This document shows, piece after piece, positions 1 to 5,984 of a DNA stretch of 5,984 bases. Positions within the stretch are counted from its first letter, which is position 1. Every line of letters starts with the position of its first letter. A program made the translations under genes and the position numbers. The stretch comes from Chloroflexota bacterium (lineage in GTDB: Bacteria > Chloroflexota > Limnocylindria > Limnocylindrales > Limnocylindraceae). The notes beneath the pieces are model-generated. The model did not search any database and was not told the origin of the DNA. It saw only the letters and a program-made list of their open reading frames with translations. The stretch spans positions 1 to 5,984 of the forward strand of contig CANKMK010000039.1 of the NCBI GenBank assembly GCA_947483025.1, written 5' to 3'.

Positions 1-1267
1 GAACAAGGTCAAGATTCACCGTGACCATTTCAGCTTCGTGGCGAATGTACGGCGTAGGGGTGCCCTCTTGGAGCGCGAGGTCGTAGTCAGGGTCAAGCGC
101 ACGCCGTAGGTGGTAGATCGCCTGATTGAGCGAGTTGAGTCCAGCTTGGGTCTCTGCATCGGGCCAGAGTGCGTCGATCGCCTCATCGCGCGTTGCGGCG
201 TGCCGCGGTCGTGTGGCGAGATAGTGCAGCAGCGCAACAGAGCGCGGCCGAATGGCGGTCCCCTCAATCGTTCGCCCTGCAACTTCGATACTGAGCGGTC
301 CAAGGTCATGCACGACGGCTACGGGGCTAACGGCGCGCGGTGTGGTGATGTTTACTGGCGCAATCTCCGTGTCGTTCGGCACAGGCCCCAGTACGTGCGG
401 GAGATTGAGGGTCTCTGCAATGAATCGAGGGATCGTCCAGCCCGTCTCGCCGAGCTCGTCGTGCGCAGCGGGGGCGATGAGGAGCCCCTCCTCCCACAGT
501 GTGCGGAGGAGCTCGGGGTCCGCCTCCTCTCCTGCTGGATGCGCGAGGCGAGCGAGGAGCGGCCCACTACCCCCAACAACATCGCGCCGGATGAACTCAT
601 CGAGCCCCCTTCGATCTCCGCCTTCGCGCATCTGGTCGAGCCATGTTGCAAGGATGCCGCCGTTCCCCGCTGCTGCCCGCCGCGCCTCTTCAAGGGCGGT
701 TGCCGCCCCACTCCAACCTCGCGCCTCGGCAATCTGTCGTGTCTGCCGCGGTGAGACGCGAAGTGCCGCCGCACCGATATGCATCACCTGGCGCTTTGCA
801 CGCGCCGCGATGAGCCGCAACTCTGCAACACGGCGACCAATGAGCGCGACGCGAGATCGATCCGGCGCGCGCTCCGCAAGCGCGCGCAGAAAAGCGAGGC
901 CGTCAGGGGATTCCGCAAGTGCATCTGCATCATCGATGACGAGGATCAGCTCACTGTGCGGCGCTGAAAGATCGGAAATCAAGGCTGCTGCACACACGGT
1001 CGCCAGCTGTTGCTGGCGAACCGCTCGGGCAAGGCGCGGTAGACGCACACCGTCGTCTTCATCGGCGGCGAGATGCAGCGCATCGTCTAGACCACGGCTT
1101 GCTCGCAACCAGCGCATTGGTCGATCGGCGCGAATCCCCCATGCAGCGACGGCGCTGCTCTTGCCATAGCCAGCACTACCGCAGATCAGTGCAAGCCCTC
1201 CATCGGTAAGCGCATCCAGTGCAGCATCAATGCGTGGTCGAGCTGAATGAACACGAGGGTTTCTCAT
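1..1267 (-). CDS. STAND-type P-loop ATPase regulator with C-terminal SARP/OmpR-like winged helix (3' partial)
   Basis: An uninterrupted minus-strand frame runs from an ATG at 1267-1265 to the left edge, giving 422 codons with no stop, so the C-terminus is missing. Near the N-terminus is a Walker A motif, GSAGYGKS (residues 30-37, Lys36). A Walker B strand, LILVIDD, follows at residues 107-113, and LIGRR at 142-146 may be the sensor strand. Residues about 150-315 are helical and resemble the arm after the ATPase in MalT-like STAND proteins. Residues 323-422 match the DNA-binding winged helix of SARP/AfsR regulators: GPLSIEV, RDEAIDALWPD, LNQAIYHLRRALD, then the wing PYIRHEAEMVTV. In such proteins a BTAD domain usually follows, but the window ends at that boundary. 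The start is supported by a strong Shine-Dalgarno 11 nt upstream. The likely role is a nucleotide-dependent transcription activator in the cytoplasm, perhaps of the divergent operon. Confidence in the family is high; the target is unknown. Confidence 0.87.
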   Translation of the reverse strand, partial: MRNPRVHSARPRIDAALDALTDGGLALICGSAGYGKSSAVAAWGIRADRPMRWLRASRGLDDALHLAADEDDGVRLPRLARAVRQQQLATVCAAALISDLSAPHSELILVIDDADALAESPDGLAFLRALAERAPDRSRVALIGRRVAELRLIAARAKRQVMHIGAAALRVSPRQTRQIAEARGWSGAATALEEARRAAAGNGGILATWLDQMREGGDRRGLDEFIRRDVVGGSGPLLARLAHPAGEEADPELLRTLWEEGLLIAPAAHDELGETGWTIPRFIAETLNLPHVLGPVPNDTEIAPVNITTPRAVSPVAVVHDLGPLSIEVAGRTIEGTAIRPRSVALLHYLATRPRHAATRDEAIDALWPDAETQAGLNSLNQAIYHLRRALDPDYDLALQEGTPTPYIRHEAEMVTVNLDLV

Positions 1268-1278
1268 GATCGCGTAGA

Positions 1279-1287
1279 CCTCCCCTT
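1279..1287 (-). promoter_or_regulatory. Shine-Dalgarno of the ATPase regulator
   Basis: Read on the minus strand this is AAGGGGAGG, 11 nt before the ATG at 1267. It is a strong match to the 16S anti-Shine-Dalgarno and fixes the start of the regulator. It contrasts with the divergent nucleoside hydrolase gene, which has no such site. I found no convincing -10/-35 pair for the regulator further upstream. Confidence 0.75.
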
Positions 1288-1399
1288 GTGGCCGCCGAAG
1301 GCAGCGCCCGCGGGTCGGCTGGGCGGATACTGAATCAGAGTCGCGTACTGCCGACGTATCTGTCGCGCATCACCCGCCGCAGTAGTGCGCGTGCGCCCC

Positions 1400-1405
1400 T
1401 ACAAT
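1400..1405 (+). promoter_or_regulatory. -10 box (TACAAT) of a probable leaderless promoter
   Basis: TACAAT differs from the TATAAT consensus at one position and lies 6 nt before the ATG at 1412. This is the usual distance from a -10 box to the transcription start, so the first transcribed base would be the A of the start codon. No Shine-Dalgarno sequence precedes that ATG, which fits a leaderless mRNA. No good -35 hexamer is seen 15-19 bp upstream (the stretch is GC-rich), so an activator may be needed or this may be a -10-only promoter. Leaderless transcripts with a TANNNT box at this spacing are well known in Actinomycetota and Deinococcus. Confidence 0.6.
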
Positions 1406-1411
1406 GCCCCC

Positions 1412-2374
1412 ATGAGTAACAAGCACCGCCTGATCATTGACTGCGACACGGGGACCGATGACGCCGTTGCGCTGATGCTCGCTGCGCTACACCCTGATAT
1501 CGATCTGATTGGTGTAACCACCGTGTTCGGCAACGCACCCCTCTACGCAACAACGACGAACTCGATCTCGGTGCTGGAGCTGATCGGCAAAGGGCACATC
1601 CCTGTGCACGCCGGATTCCCGCGACCACTGGTGCGTAAGACGATGCCGTCTGAGCGCTTCTTCAAGACCGATAGCGTGCAGGACCCGCACGGCACCTATC
1701 TCGACATTCCGCGTAGCGCGAGCAAGCCAGCCTCTGAGCGTGCGGTGGAGTACCTCATTGAGACGTACCGAAACGCCACGCAGCCGATCACGCTGATGCC
1801 GATTGGGCCGCTGACGAACATCGCCGCAGCTGTTGCACTAGAACCGCGCTTCGCCGAGTGGGTGCCGAAGCTGATCATCATGGGTGGCGGTCACGAGGTG
1901 CCGAATATCTCGGCGTCGGCGGAGTTCAACATCTGGGCCGACCCCGAAGCTGCTGCGAGCGTCTTCGAAGCGGGCTTCAAGGATGTGCTGATGGTGCCGC
2001 TCGACGCAACACATAAGGCGCTCGTTACTGCGAAGGAGTGCGCGGCATTCGGCGCCCTCGGCACACCTGCAGGCATGGCAACCGAGACGGTCATCAAGCG
2101 ACGCATCGGCAGTTACGAGAGCAGCCAGAAGATGGATGTTCCAGAGTCGGCGCCGGTGCACGATGCGCTCTGCGTAGCGGCACTTGTCGAGCCCGACATC
2201 ATCACCACGAAGCGTTGCCACGTTGCGGTGGAGACCACCGGCACGCTGACCCTTGGGCGCACTGTTGTCGATACACACCATCGCGGCGGCAAGGAGCCGA
2301 ACGCCGATGTCGCCTTCGATGCCAACGCCCCGCGATTCATCGCGCTGATGATGGAGATCTTCGGTCAGCGATGA
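1412..2374 (+). CDS. Inosine-uridine-preferring nucleoside hydrolase family protein
   Basis: This 320-residue enzyme should hydrolyse the N-glycosidic bond of ribonucleosides to give free base and ribose, in the cytoplasm, using one bound calcium ion. The family hallmarks appear in order. An N-terminal calcium-binding loop, DCDTGTDD, is at residues 10-17, and VTTVFGN at 35-41. GPLTNIA carries Thr135/Asn136, and MGGG is at 157-160. EFNIWADPEAA carries Asn173 and Asp177, and VHDA carries His250 and the calcium ligand Asp251. The length is normal for the family. One oddity is the active-site loop, usually HG-x-x-GL, which reads HGTYLD at about 93-98 and looks shortened. I chose ATG 1412 over the in-frame GTG at 1385 because the protein then begins a few residues before the first beta strand and because a -10 box fits 1412. 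The gene overlaps the oxygenase gene by 4 bp (ATGA). Base preference cannot be read from sequence alone. Confidence 0.93.
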   Translation: MSNKHRLIIDCDTGTDDAVALMLAALHPDIDLIGVTTVFGNAPLYATTTNSISVLELIGKGHIPVHAGFPRPLVRKTMPSERFFKTDSVQDPHGTYLDIPRSASKPASERAVEYLIETYRNATQPITLMPIGPLTNIAAAVALEPRFAEWVPKLIIMGGGHEVPNISASAEFNIWADPEAAASVFEAGFKDVLMVPLDATHKALVTAKECAAFGALGTPAGMATETVIKRRIGSYESSQKMDVPESAPVHDALCVAALVEPDIITTKRCHVAVETTGTLTLGRTVVDTHHRGGKEPNADVAFDANAPRFIALMMEIFGQR

Positions 2375-3513
2375 GCGGCCTCGGCGAGGCGGCGCTCCCG
2401 GGCGAGGCGGGCCCCAACGACCTTGATGCCGCTGGTGAGGCGGCCCTCGACCAGGCACTCCGTTCGGCTTGGATGCCCGTCTGCCAGAGCGGAGAGCTGA
2501 CCGACCGCCCACTCCCAATCCGCCTCTCTGGCGAGACGCTGGTCGTTGCCCGTCTTGGTGACACCGTCGCCGCCTTCCCCGACCTCTGCGTCCATCGCGG
2601 CACCGCCCTCTCGCTCGGCTGGGTCGACCCAGGCACGAGCCCAGCTCCCGATGGGAGCCCCGCAACGGGCGAGGCCTGCCTCGTCTGCCCGTATCACGGC
2701 TGGAGCTACGGTCAGAGCGGCGAGGTGAAGCGCATCCCCGCGGTGCACGGCCGCGCCATCCCGCGTCGTGCACGCATTGAGCGCTACGCCGCGATTGAAC
2801 ACATTGGCCTCGTCTGGGTGCTGCTCGAGCCAGGCCCTGGCGGCTGGGAGAACCCAGCGCCGCTCTATCCGCTCCCCGAAGCGCCGTGGTGGGGTGACCC
2901 GTCGCTACGCACGATTCCGATCACCACCTACGACTGGCAGTGCTCACCTGCGCGACGAATCGAGAACTTCATCGACTTCAGCCACTTCCCCTGGGTGCAT
3001 GAGGGGATCCTCGGCGACCGCGCCAAGCCGCTCAGCCCCGACCATGTGGTGGAGAGCACGGAGACCACGATCAGTTTTCAGATCGCATTGGAAGAGCCAC
3101 AGACCAGCGTCAAGGGTGACAGCACTCCGGGCACCAAAGTACAGCGCGACCCAACGACGTACACCGTGCATCTTCCTTACTCGGTGACCCTTGATCAGCA
3201 GCTCCCCGAAGGGAATCGCTTCGTGCTCTTTATTGCTGCATCGCCACTCTCCGCAAAAGAAACGCGTACATTCACCTGGAACGCACGCAGCTATCGACTC
3301 GATCCATCGAACGACACCGAGCTCGCCGACTTCCAGCGACTCATCTTGGATCAAGATCAGCCGATCACTGAATCGCAACGACCAGAAGCATTGCCCGTCG
3401 ACCTCTCAGCAGAGCTGCATATCGCCGGGCCAGATCAAGCGTCTATTGAGTTCCGTCGTCATCTTGGAAAAATCGCAGCGCGCGCTCGCGCGGGAGAGAG
3501 CGCTACGAAGTAG
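2371..3513 (+). CDS. Rieske [2Fe-2S] non-haem iron oxygenase, VanA/demethylase-like
   Basis: This 380-residue oxygenase component should use electrons from a ferredoxin or reductase to activate O2 at a mononuclear iron. The Rieske cluster ligands are Cys73/His75 (CVHRGTALSLG) and Cys106/His109 (CPYHGW). The catalytic domain has the motif ENFIDFSHFPWVH, with Asn199, bridging Asp202 and iron ligands His205 and His210. The third iron ligand is probably Asp329 (or Asp327) in LDQDQPITESQ, a C-terminal signature of the vanillate O-demethylase, dicamba monooxygenase and N-demethylase branch. The gap between the two Rieske motifs is 30 residues, where 15-17 is usual, because of a Pro/Gly/Ser/Ala-rich insert at about residues 90-102. 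The first 25 residues are low-complexity with repeated GEA. The start ATG overlaps the upstream stop (ATGA), so translation is probably coupled to the nucleoside hydrolase. The substrate is unknown, and no reductase gene lies in the window. Confidence 0.92.
   Translation: MSGLGEAALPGEAGPNDLDAAGEAALDQALRSAWMPVCQSGELTDRPLPIRLSGETLVVARLGDTVAAFPDLCVHRGTALSLGWVDPGTSPAPDGSPATGEACLVCPYHGWSYGQSGEVKRIPAVHGRAIPRRARIERYAAIEHIGLVWVLLEPGPGGWENPAPLYPLPEAPWWGDPSLRTIPITTYDWQCSPARRIENFIDFSHFPWVHEGILGDRAKPLSPDHVVESTETTISFQIALEEPQTSVKGDSTPGTKVQRDPTTYTVHLPYSVTLDQQLPEGNRFVLFIAASPLSAKETRTFTWNARSYRLDPSNDTELADFQRLILDQDQPITESQRPEALPVDLSAELHIAGPDQASIEFRRHLGKIAARARAGESATK
2644..2658 (+). repeat. Perfect inverted repeat within the oxygenase inter-motif insert
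   Basis: GCTCCC and GGGAGC (6-bp arms) flank a 3-nt loop, GAT. The hairpin falls inside the extra segment between the two Rieske motifs and encodes part of the Pro/Asp/Gly-rich insert. A chance hairpin in GC-rich coding DNA is a real alternative. Confidence 0.45.
3479..3492. repeat. GC inverted repeat near the oxygenase 3' end
   Basis: CGCGCG and CGCGCG flank the two bases CT, which can also be drawn as a 5-bp stem with a 4-nt loop. It lies in the last codons of the oxygenase gene (Ala/Arg-rich tail), just before the hairpin that spans both stop codons. No T-tract follows on either strand. Alternating CG runs arise easily in Ala-Arg coding sequence, so a functional role is uncertain. Confidence 0.3.
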
Positions 3514-3515
3514 CG
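3501..3515. terminator. Hairpin spanning both convergent stop codons; possible weak bidirectional terminator
   Basis: CGCTAC-GAA-GTAGCG forms a perfect 6-bp stem with a 3-nt loop. The plus-strand stop TAG (3511-3513) of the oxygenase gene and the minus-strand stop TAG (3505-3503) of the transporter gene sit in opposite arms, so the element is symmetric to both genes. There is no T-run after the stem on either strand, so it is not a classic intrinsic terminator. It may only slow polymerase or protect 3' ends. Confidence 0.35.
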
Positions 3516-4747
3516 GGCGCGGCGTCGACGCGCAGGATTCTCCAAGCAAATGGCACAGAGCCGATCAAGATGATTCCCGACAGCACAAAGAGCGGAAGTG
3601 CGCCAAGTTCCCCGTAGAGCACTCCGCCAAAGATAGATGCAACGGAGACTGCGAGACCAAACGAGACTGCCTGGAAGAGCGCCTGCCCTGTGGCCTGCAG
3701 TGCGAGCGGCACGATGGCACGGATCGTCAAGACGCTTCCGAGGAGTGTGCAGGCAAAACCGACACCACAAAGTGCACGGATAATGCCAAGCGTCAGCGGC
3801 GATACATCTAGTGCGTAACCGAAGCTACAGAGACCAAGTGCGATCAGACCAACAGAGTAGACGGCACGCATACCAAAACGCAGCGCGACTGCCCCTCCAA
3901 TGAGAAAGAACGGAATCTCAACACTTGCAGAGATCGTCGCTGCAAGCGTAACTGCGGCTGCATTGCCACCAACCTCTTGGATGCGCAGGGATCCGTAGGC
4001 GTAGAAAATTCCGGCACCAAGGTTGGTGAGGAGGCTCAACAGCAAGAAGGAGAGCAGCTTTGGCGACTGTGTGAATGCCAAGCTCACCGTACCGAATCGA
4101 TCACGCCAATTTCCGGCGACCGCAATCTCTGCGTTCCCTCCGGCAAGTTCGCTGCGCTCTGCCTCAAGTTCATCTTCGGTGGCGGCACTATGCGGTCGAT
4201 GGGTGATTCGTAGGCCGATGGTCCCAGCGAGCACGATGAGCGCTCCTGCTGCATACAGCGGCCCAACCAGGATGGCGCCGCCAGCAACAACGAGAACGCC
4301 GCTGAGAAGGCTGCTCGCTGCATAACTGCCGCTTGTCACAGCACGCAGCGTTCCCCAGTTCCCCTTCACCTCCGCAAGTCGCTCCATGCCGATCGCATCG
4401 AGGAGCGGCACGATTCCTGCGCCGGCGAAGGCGGCAAGCATTGAGCCAGGAATTCCAGCGAATGGACCTGCAGCGAAGAAGAAGACGCCAATGGCGGTGG
4501 TGAGAATGGCGAGGCGGAAGGCGGCAACGCGGCCGAGTGTGGCGTCACCGAGGTGACCCCAGATCGGTGCAGCGGCGAGCGCAAGGATGGAGTTGACGGC
4601 GCCGACCAGGCCAATCGCTTCAAAGGAGACGCCGCGATCGCGGAAGACGATCGAGCTGAAGGGGAGGTAGCAGGCCTGCATGATGCCGACCATCAGGTAG
4701 AGGTACGAGGCGCGACGCATTCCAGGTCGGAGCAACATGAAGTTCAT
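3503..4747 (-). CDS. Major facilitator superfamily transporter (MFS_1-like / NupG-HcaT-like)
   Basis: This is a 414-residue inner-membrane protein with about 12 hydrophobic helices in two halves, split by a charged cytoplasmic loop at residues 181-230. The MFS motif A, GHLGDATLGR, lies in the loop after helix 2 (residues 64-73). GNWGTLRAVTSGSYAASS (129-146) resembles the helix 4-5 signature of the LacY/NupG/HcaT-like group. A Gly-rich segment, GQALFQAVSFGLAVS (354-368), is typical of helix 11. The substrate cannot be read from sequence; nucleosides, aromatic acids or drugs are all possible. The ATG lies 4 nt after the dnaB stop and lacks a clear Shine-Dalgarno, so translation is probably coupled to dnaB. 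Met4 and Met10 are alternative starts without better support. The 3' end overlaps the convergent oxygenase gene by 11 bp. Confidence 0.9.
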   Translation of the reverse strand: MNFMLLRPGMRRASYLYLMVGIMQACYLPFSSIVFRDRGVSFEAIGLVGAVNSILALAAAPIWGHLGDATLGRVAAFRLAILTTAIGVFFFAAGPFAGIPGSMLAAFAGAGIVPLLDAIGMERLAEVKGNWGTLRAVTSGSYAASSLLSGVLVVAGGAILVGPLYAAGALIVLAGTIGLRITHRPHSAATEDELEAERSELAGGNAEIAVAGNWRDRFGTVSLAFTQSPKLLSFLLLSLLTNLGAGIFYAYGSLRIQEVGGNAAAVTLAATISASVEIPFFLIGGAVALRFGMRAVYSVGLIALGLCSFGYALDVSPLTLGIIRALCGVGFACTLLGSVLTIRAIVPLALQATGQALFQAVSFGLAVSVASIFGGVLYGELGALPLFVLSGIILIGSVPFAWRILRVDAAPATS

Positions 4748-4751
4748 GTCA

Positions 4752-5984
4752 CTACATTACTGGCTCGTTCTCGCCTCCGCCCTGTGCGCCATCGTTGCGC
4801 TCACGAACCAAGTTGACGAAGCGCGTCTGATCTTTCACGAAGTAGAGCTGGCCGGCACCAGTTGGGCCGTTACGGTGCTTGGCGATGCTGAAATCGATCG
4901 CCTCGCCAACCGCGTCACTCTCCTCCACGCGCTCCGCCTTGCGCCACAAGAAGATCACGACGTCGGCGTCTTGCTCAATAGCTCCCGACTCACGAAGGTC
5001 AGAGAGTCGCGGCTCCTTCGAGTCACCGCGCATTTCGGTCTGACGTGAGAGCTGGCTCAGCGCGAGCACCGGAATGCCAAGTTCACGCGCGAGTGCCTTG
5101 AGGCCACGAGAAATCTCGGAGACCTCCTGCACGCGGTTCGACTCGCGGCCAGAAGAACCCGGCTGCATCAGCTGCAGATAGTCGACGATCAGCAGATCAA
5201 GTCCGTGCTCCATCTTGAGTCGTCGCGCTTTGGTGCGCAGTTCCATCACCGAAATGCTTGCGGTGTCGTCGATGAAGATCTTCGCGCGCGAGAGGCTCTC
5301 CATTGCGCCAGCAATCTTTGGGAAGTCCATCTCGGCGAGGAAGCCGCTGCGCAACTTGAACGAGTCGATCTTGGTGACGCTCGACAGCAAACGCAGCACC
5401 AACTGCTCCTTGCTCATTTCGAGTGAGAAGACGCCGACCGACTTCCCTTCGCGCACTGCGGCGTACTCAGCAATGTTCAACGCAAGTGACGTCTTACCAA
5501 CTGATGGTCGCGCCGCAAGCACAATGAAGTCTGACGCTTGGAGTCCTTGTGTCTTGCTGTCGATGTCGGTGAAGCCGGTGCGCAGGCCCATGAGCTGCCC
5601 GCGGTTCTGGTGCAAATGATCGAGGCGCTCGTATGCCTGGCCGAGCAACGTTTCAAGTGCGGTGAATCCCGACACCGTTCGTCGTTCGCTGATCGCAAAG
5701 AGTTCTGACTCGGCGCGATCGATCGCTTCAATGGCATCGGCGGGATCTTCGTAGCCGATTGATGCAATGCGACCGGCGGCACTAATCAGTCCACGCAGCA
5801 CCGCCTTGCGCTCCACGATCTTTGCGTACTGCTTGGCGTGCACCGCTGTCGGCGTGCGATCGCACAAGTCGGCGAGTGCGGCTCGTCCGCCGATCTCTTC
5901 GATCTGGCCGCGGCGCTCCAGCTCTTCGGAGACGGTGAGGATGTCGATCGGCTGGCGCTGCTCGTACAGCGAGAGGACAGCGGC
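4752..5984 (-). CDS. dnaB: Replicative DNA helicase DnaB (5' partial)
   Basis: The frame is open to the right edge, and the visible 410 residues match DnaB from within the N-terminal domain (PIDILTVSEELERRG, EEIGGRAALADL) to the C-terminus. By comparison with usual lengths of 440-470, some 40-50 residues are missing outside. The ATPase core is complete. Walker A is ARPSVGKT (Lys164 of the visible fragment). GVFSLEMSKEQL is motif H1a, and LLIVDYLQLM carries Walker B Asp268. ALSQLSRQTEMR and LRESGAIEQDADVV follow, and the arginine-finger region is KHRNGPTG (Arg371). These residues build the hexameric 5'-3' helicase that unwinds DNA at the replication fork and recruits primase. No intein interrupts the P-loop or the later motifs. 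An in-frame TTG at 5867 is internal and not the real start. The stop TAG lies 4 nt before the transporter gene, an unusual downstream partner. Confidence 0.96.
   Translation of the reverse strand, partial: AAVLSLYEQRQPIDILTVSEELERRGQIEEIGGRAALADLCDRTPTAVHAKQYAKIVERKAVLRGLISAAGRIASIGYEDPADAIEAIDRAESELFAISERRTVSGFTALETLLGQAYERLDHLHQNRGQLMGLRTGFTDIDSKTQGLQASDFIVLAARPSVGKTSLALNIAEYAAVREGKSVGVFSLEMSKEQLVLRLLSSVTKIDSFKLRSGFLAEMDFPKIAGAMESLSRAKIFIDDTASISVMELRTKARRLKMEHGLDLLIVDYLQLMQPGSSGRESNRVQEVSEISRGLKALARELGIPVLALSQLSRQTEMRGDSKEPRLSDLRESGAIEQDADVVIFLWRKAERVEESDAVGEAIDFSIAKHRNGPTGAGQLYFVKDQTRFVNLVRERNDGAQGGGENEPVM

Noticed and set aside
252..1169. Long plus-strand open frame (305 codons) opposite the ATPase regulator
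   Set aside because: Its product is low-complexity Arg/Ser/Ala-rich, as expected for a shadow frame in GC-rich DNA. The opposite strand carries clear P-loop and winged-helix motifs.
1307..1314. CCCGCGGG palindrome in the divergent intergenic region as a possible operator
   Set aside because: It is only 8 bp, entirely G/C and single-copy. Nothing supports a regulator site.
1385..1411. GTG start nine codons upstream for the nucleoside hydrolase
   Set aside because: No Shine-Dalgarno, the added residues are outside the family fold, and the -10 box at 1400 would lie inside the coding region.
2038..2370. Upstream extension of the oxygenase reading frame
   Set aside because: It lies inside the nucleoside hydrolase gene and encodes Arg/His-rich sequence with no homology to the Rieske family. 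The ATG at 2371 in the ATGA overlap is the natural start.
1838..2773. Minus-strand open frame of 311 codons across the hydrolase-oxygenase junction
   Set aside because: Arg/Gly-rich composition, no recognisable motif, and two well-supported genes on the other strand.
3522..3531. Perfect 10-bp palindrome GCGTCGACGC after the stop-codon hairpin
   Set aside because: It has no loop and lies in the transporter's Arg-Val-Asp-Ala codons. Chance in GC-rich coding DNA is enough to explain it.
5865..5867. TTG as the start of dnaB
   Set aside because: The frame stays open and DnaB-like for 39 more codons to the window edge, so this is an internal leucine.

Overview
This is a GC-rich bacterial chromosome segment. 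It carries five protein genes on both strands, two of them cut by the window edges. I see no RNA gene, insertion sequence, CRISPR array or long repeat. Three things point to a Gram-positive-like or Chloroflexota/Actinomycetota-type bacterium: a STAND ATPase fused to a SARP-type winged helix, a TACAAT box placed for leaderless translation, and the style of the DnaB and MFS proteins. I lean weakly towards Chloroflexota. This is a judgement from protein style, not a phylogenetic placement.

Layout. From the left edge to 1267 (minus strand) lies a P-loop regulator that ends, inside the window, in a SARP/OmpR-like winged helix; its 3' end is outside. A 144-bp divergent intergenic region (1268-1411) holds the regulator's Shine-Dalgarno sequence and a plus-strand -10 box exactly one promoter length before the next gene. 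On the plus strand follow a nucleoside hydrolase (1412-2374) and a Rieske non-haem iron oxygenase (2371-3513). They are joined by an ATGA stop/start overlap, so they form a two-gene, translationally coupled operon. On the minus strand, reading leftward from the right edge, are the replicative helicase dnaB (5984 to 4752, 5' end missing) and, 4 nt after its stop, an MFS transporter (4747 to 3503). The transporter and oxygenase genes converge and overlap by 11 bp at their stop codons, inside a small perfect hairpin.

How the parts may work together. The nucleoside hydrolase should split nucleosides into base and ribose. The oxygenase resembles the VanA/O- or N-demethylase branch of Rieske enzymes, so the pair could process modified (for example methylated) nucleosides or bases. 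The divergent ATPase regulator could control this operon, and the convergent MFS protein belongs to a fold group that includes nucleoside and phenylpropionate symporters. The pairing of the two enzyme genes is seen in the sequence; the pathway is inference. No dedicated ferredoxin or reductase for the oxygenase is present in the window.

No stretch longer than 300 bases is free of genes.
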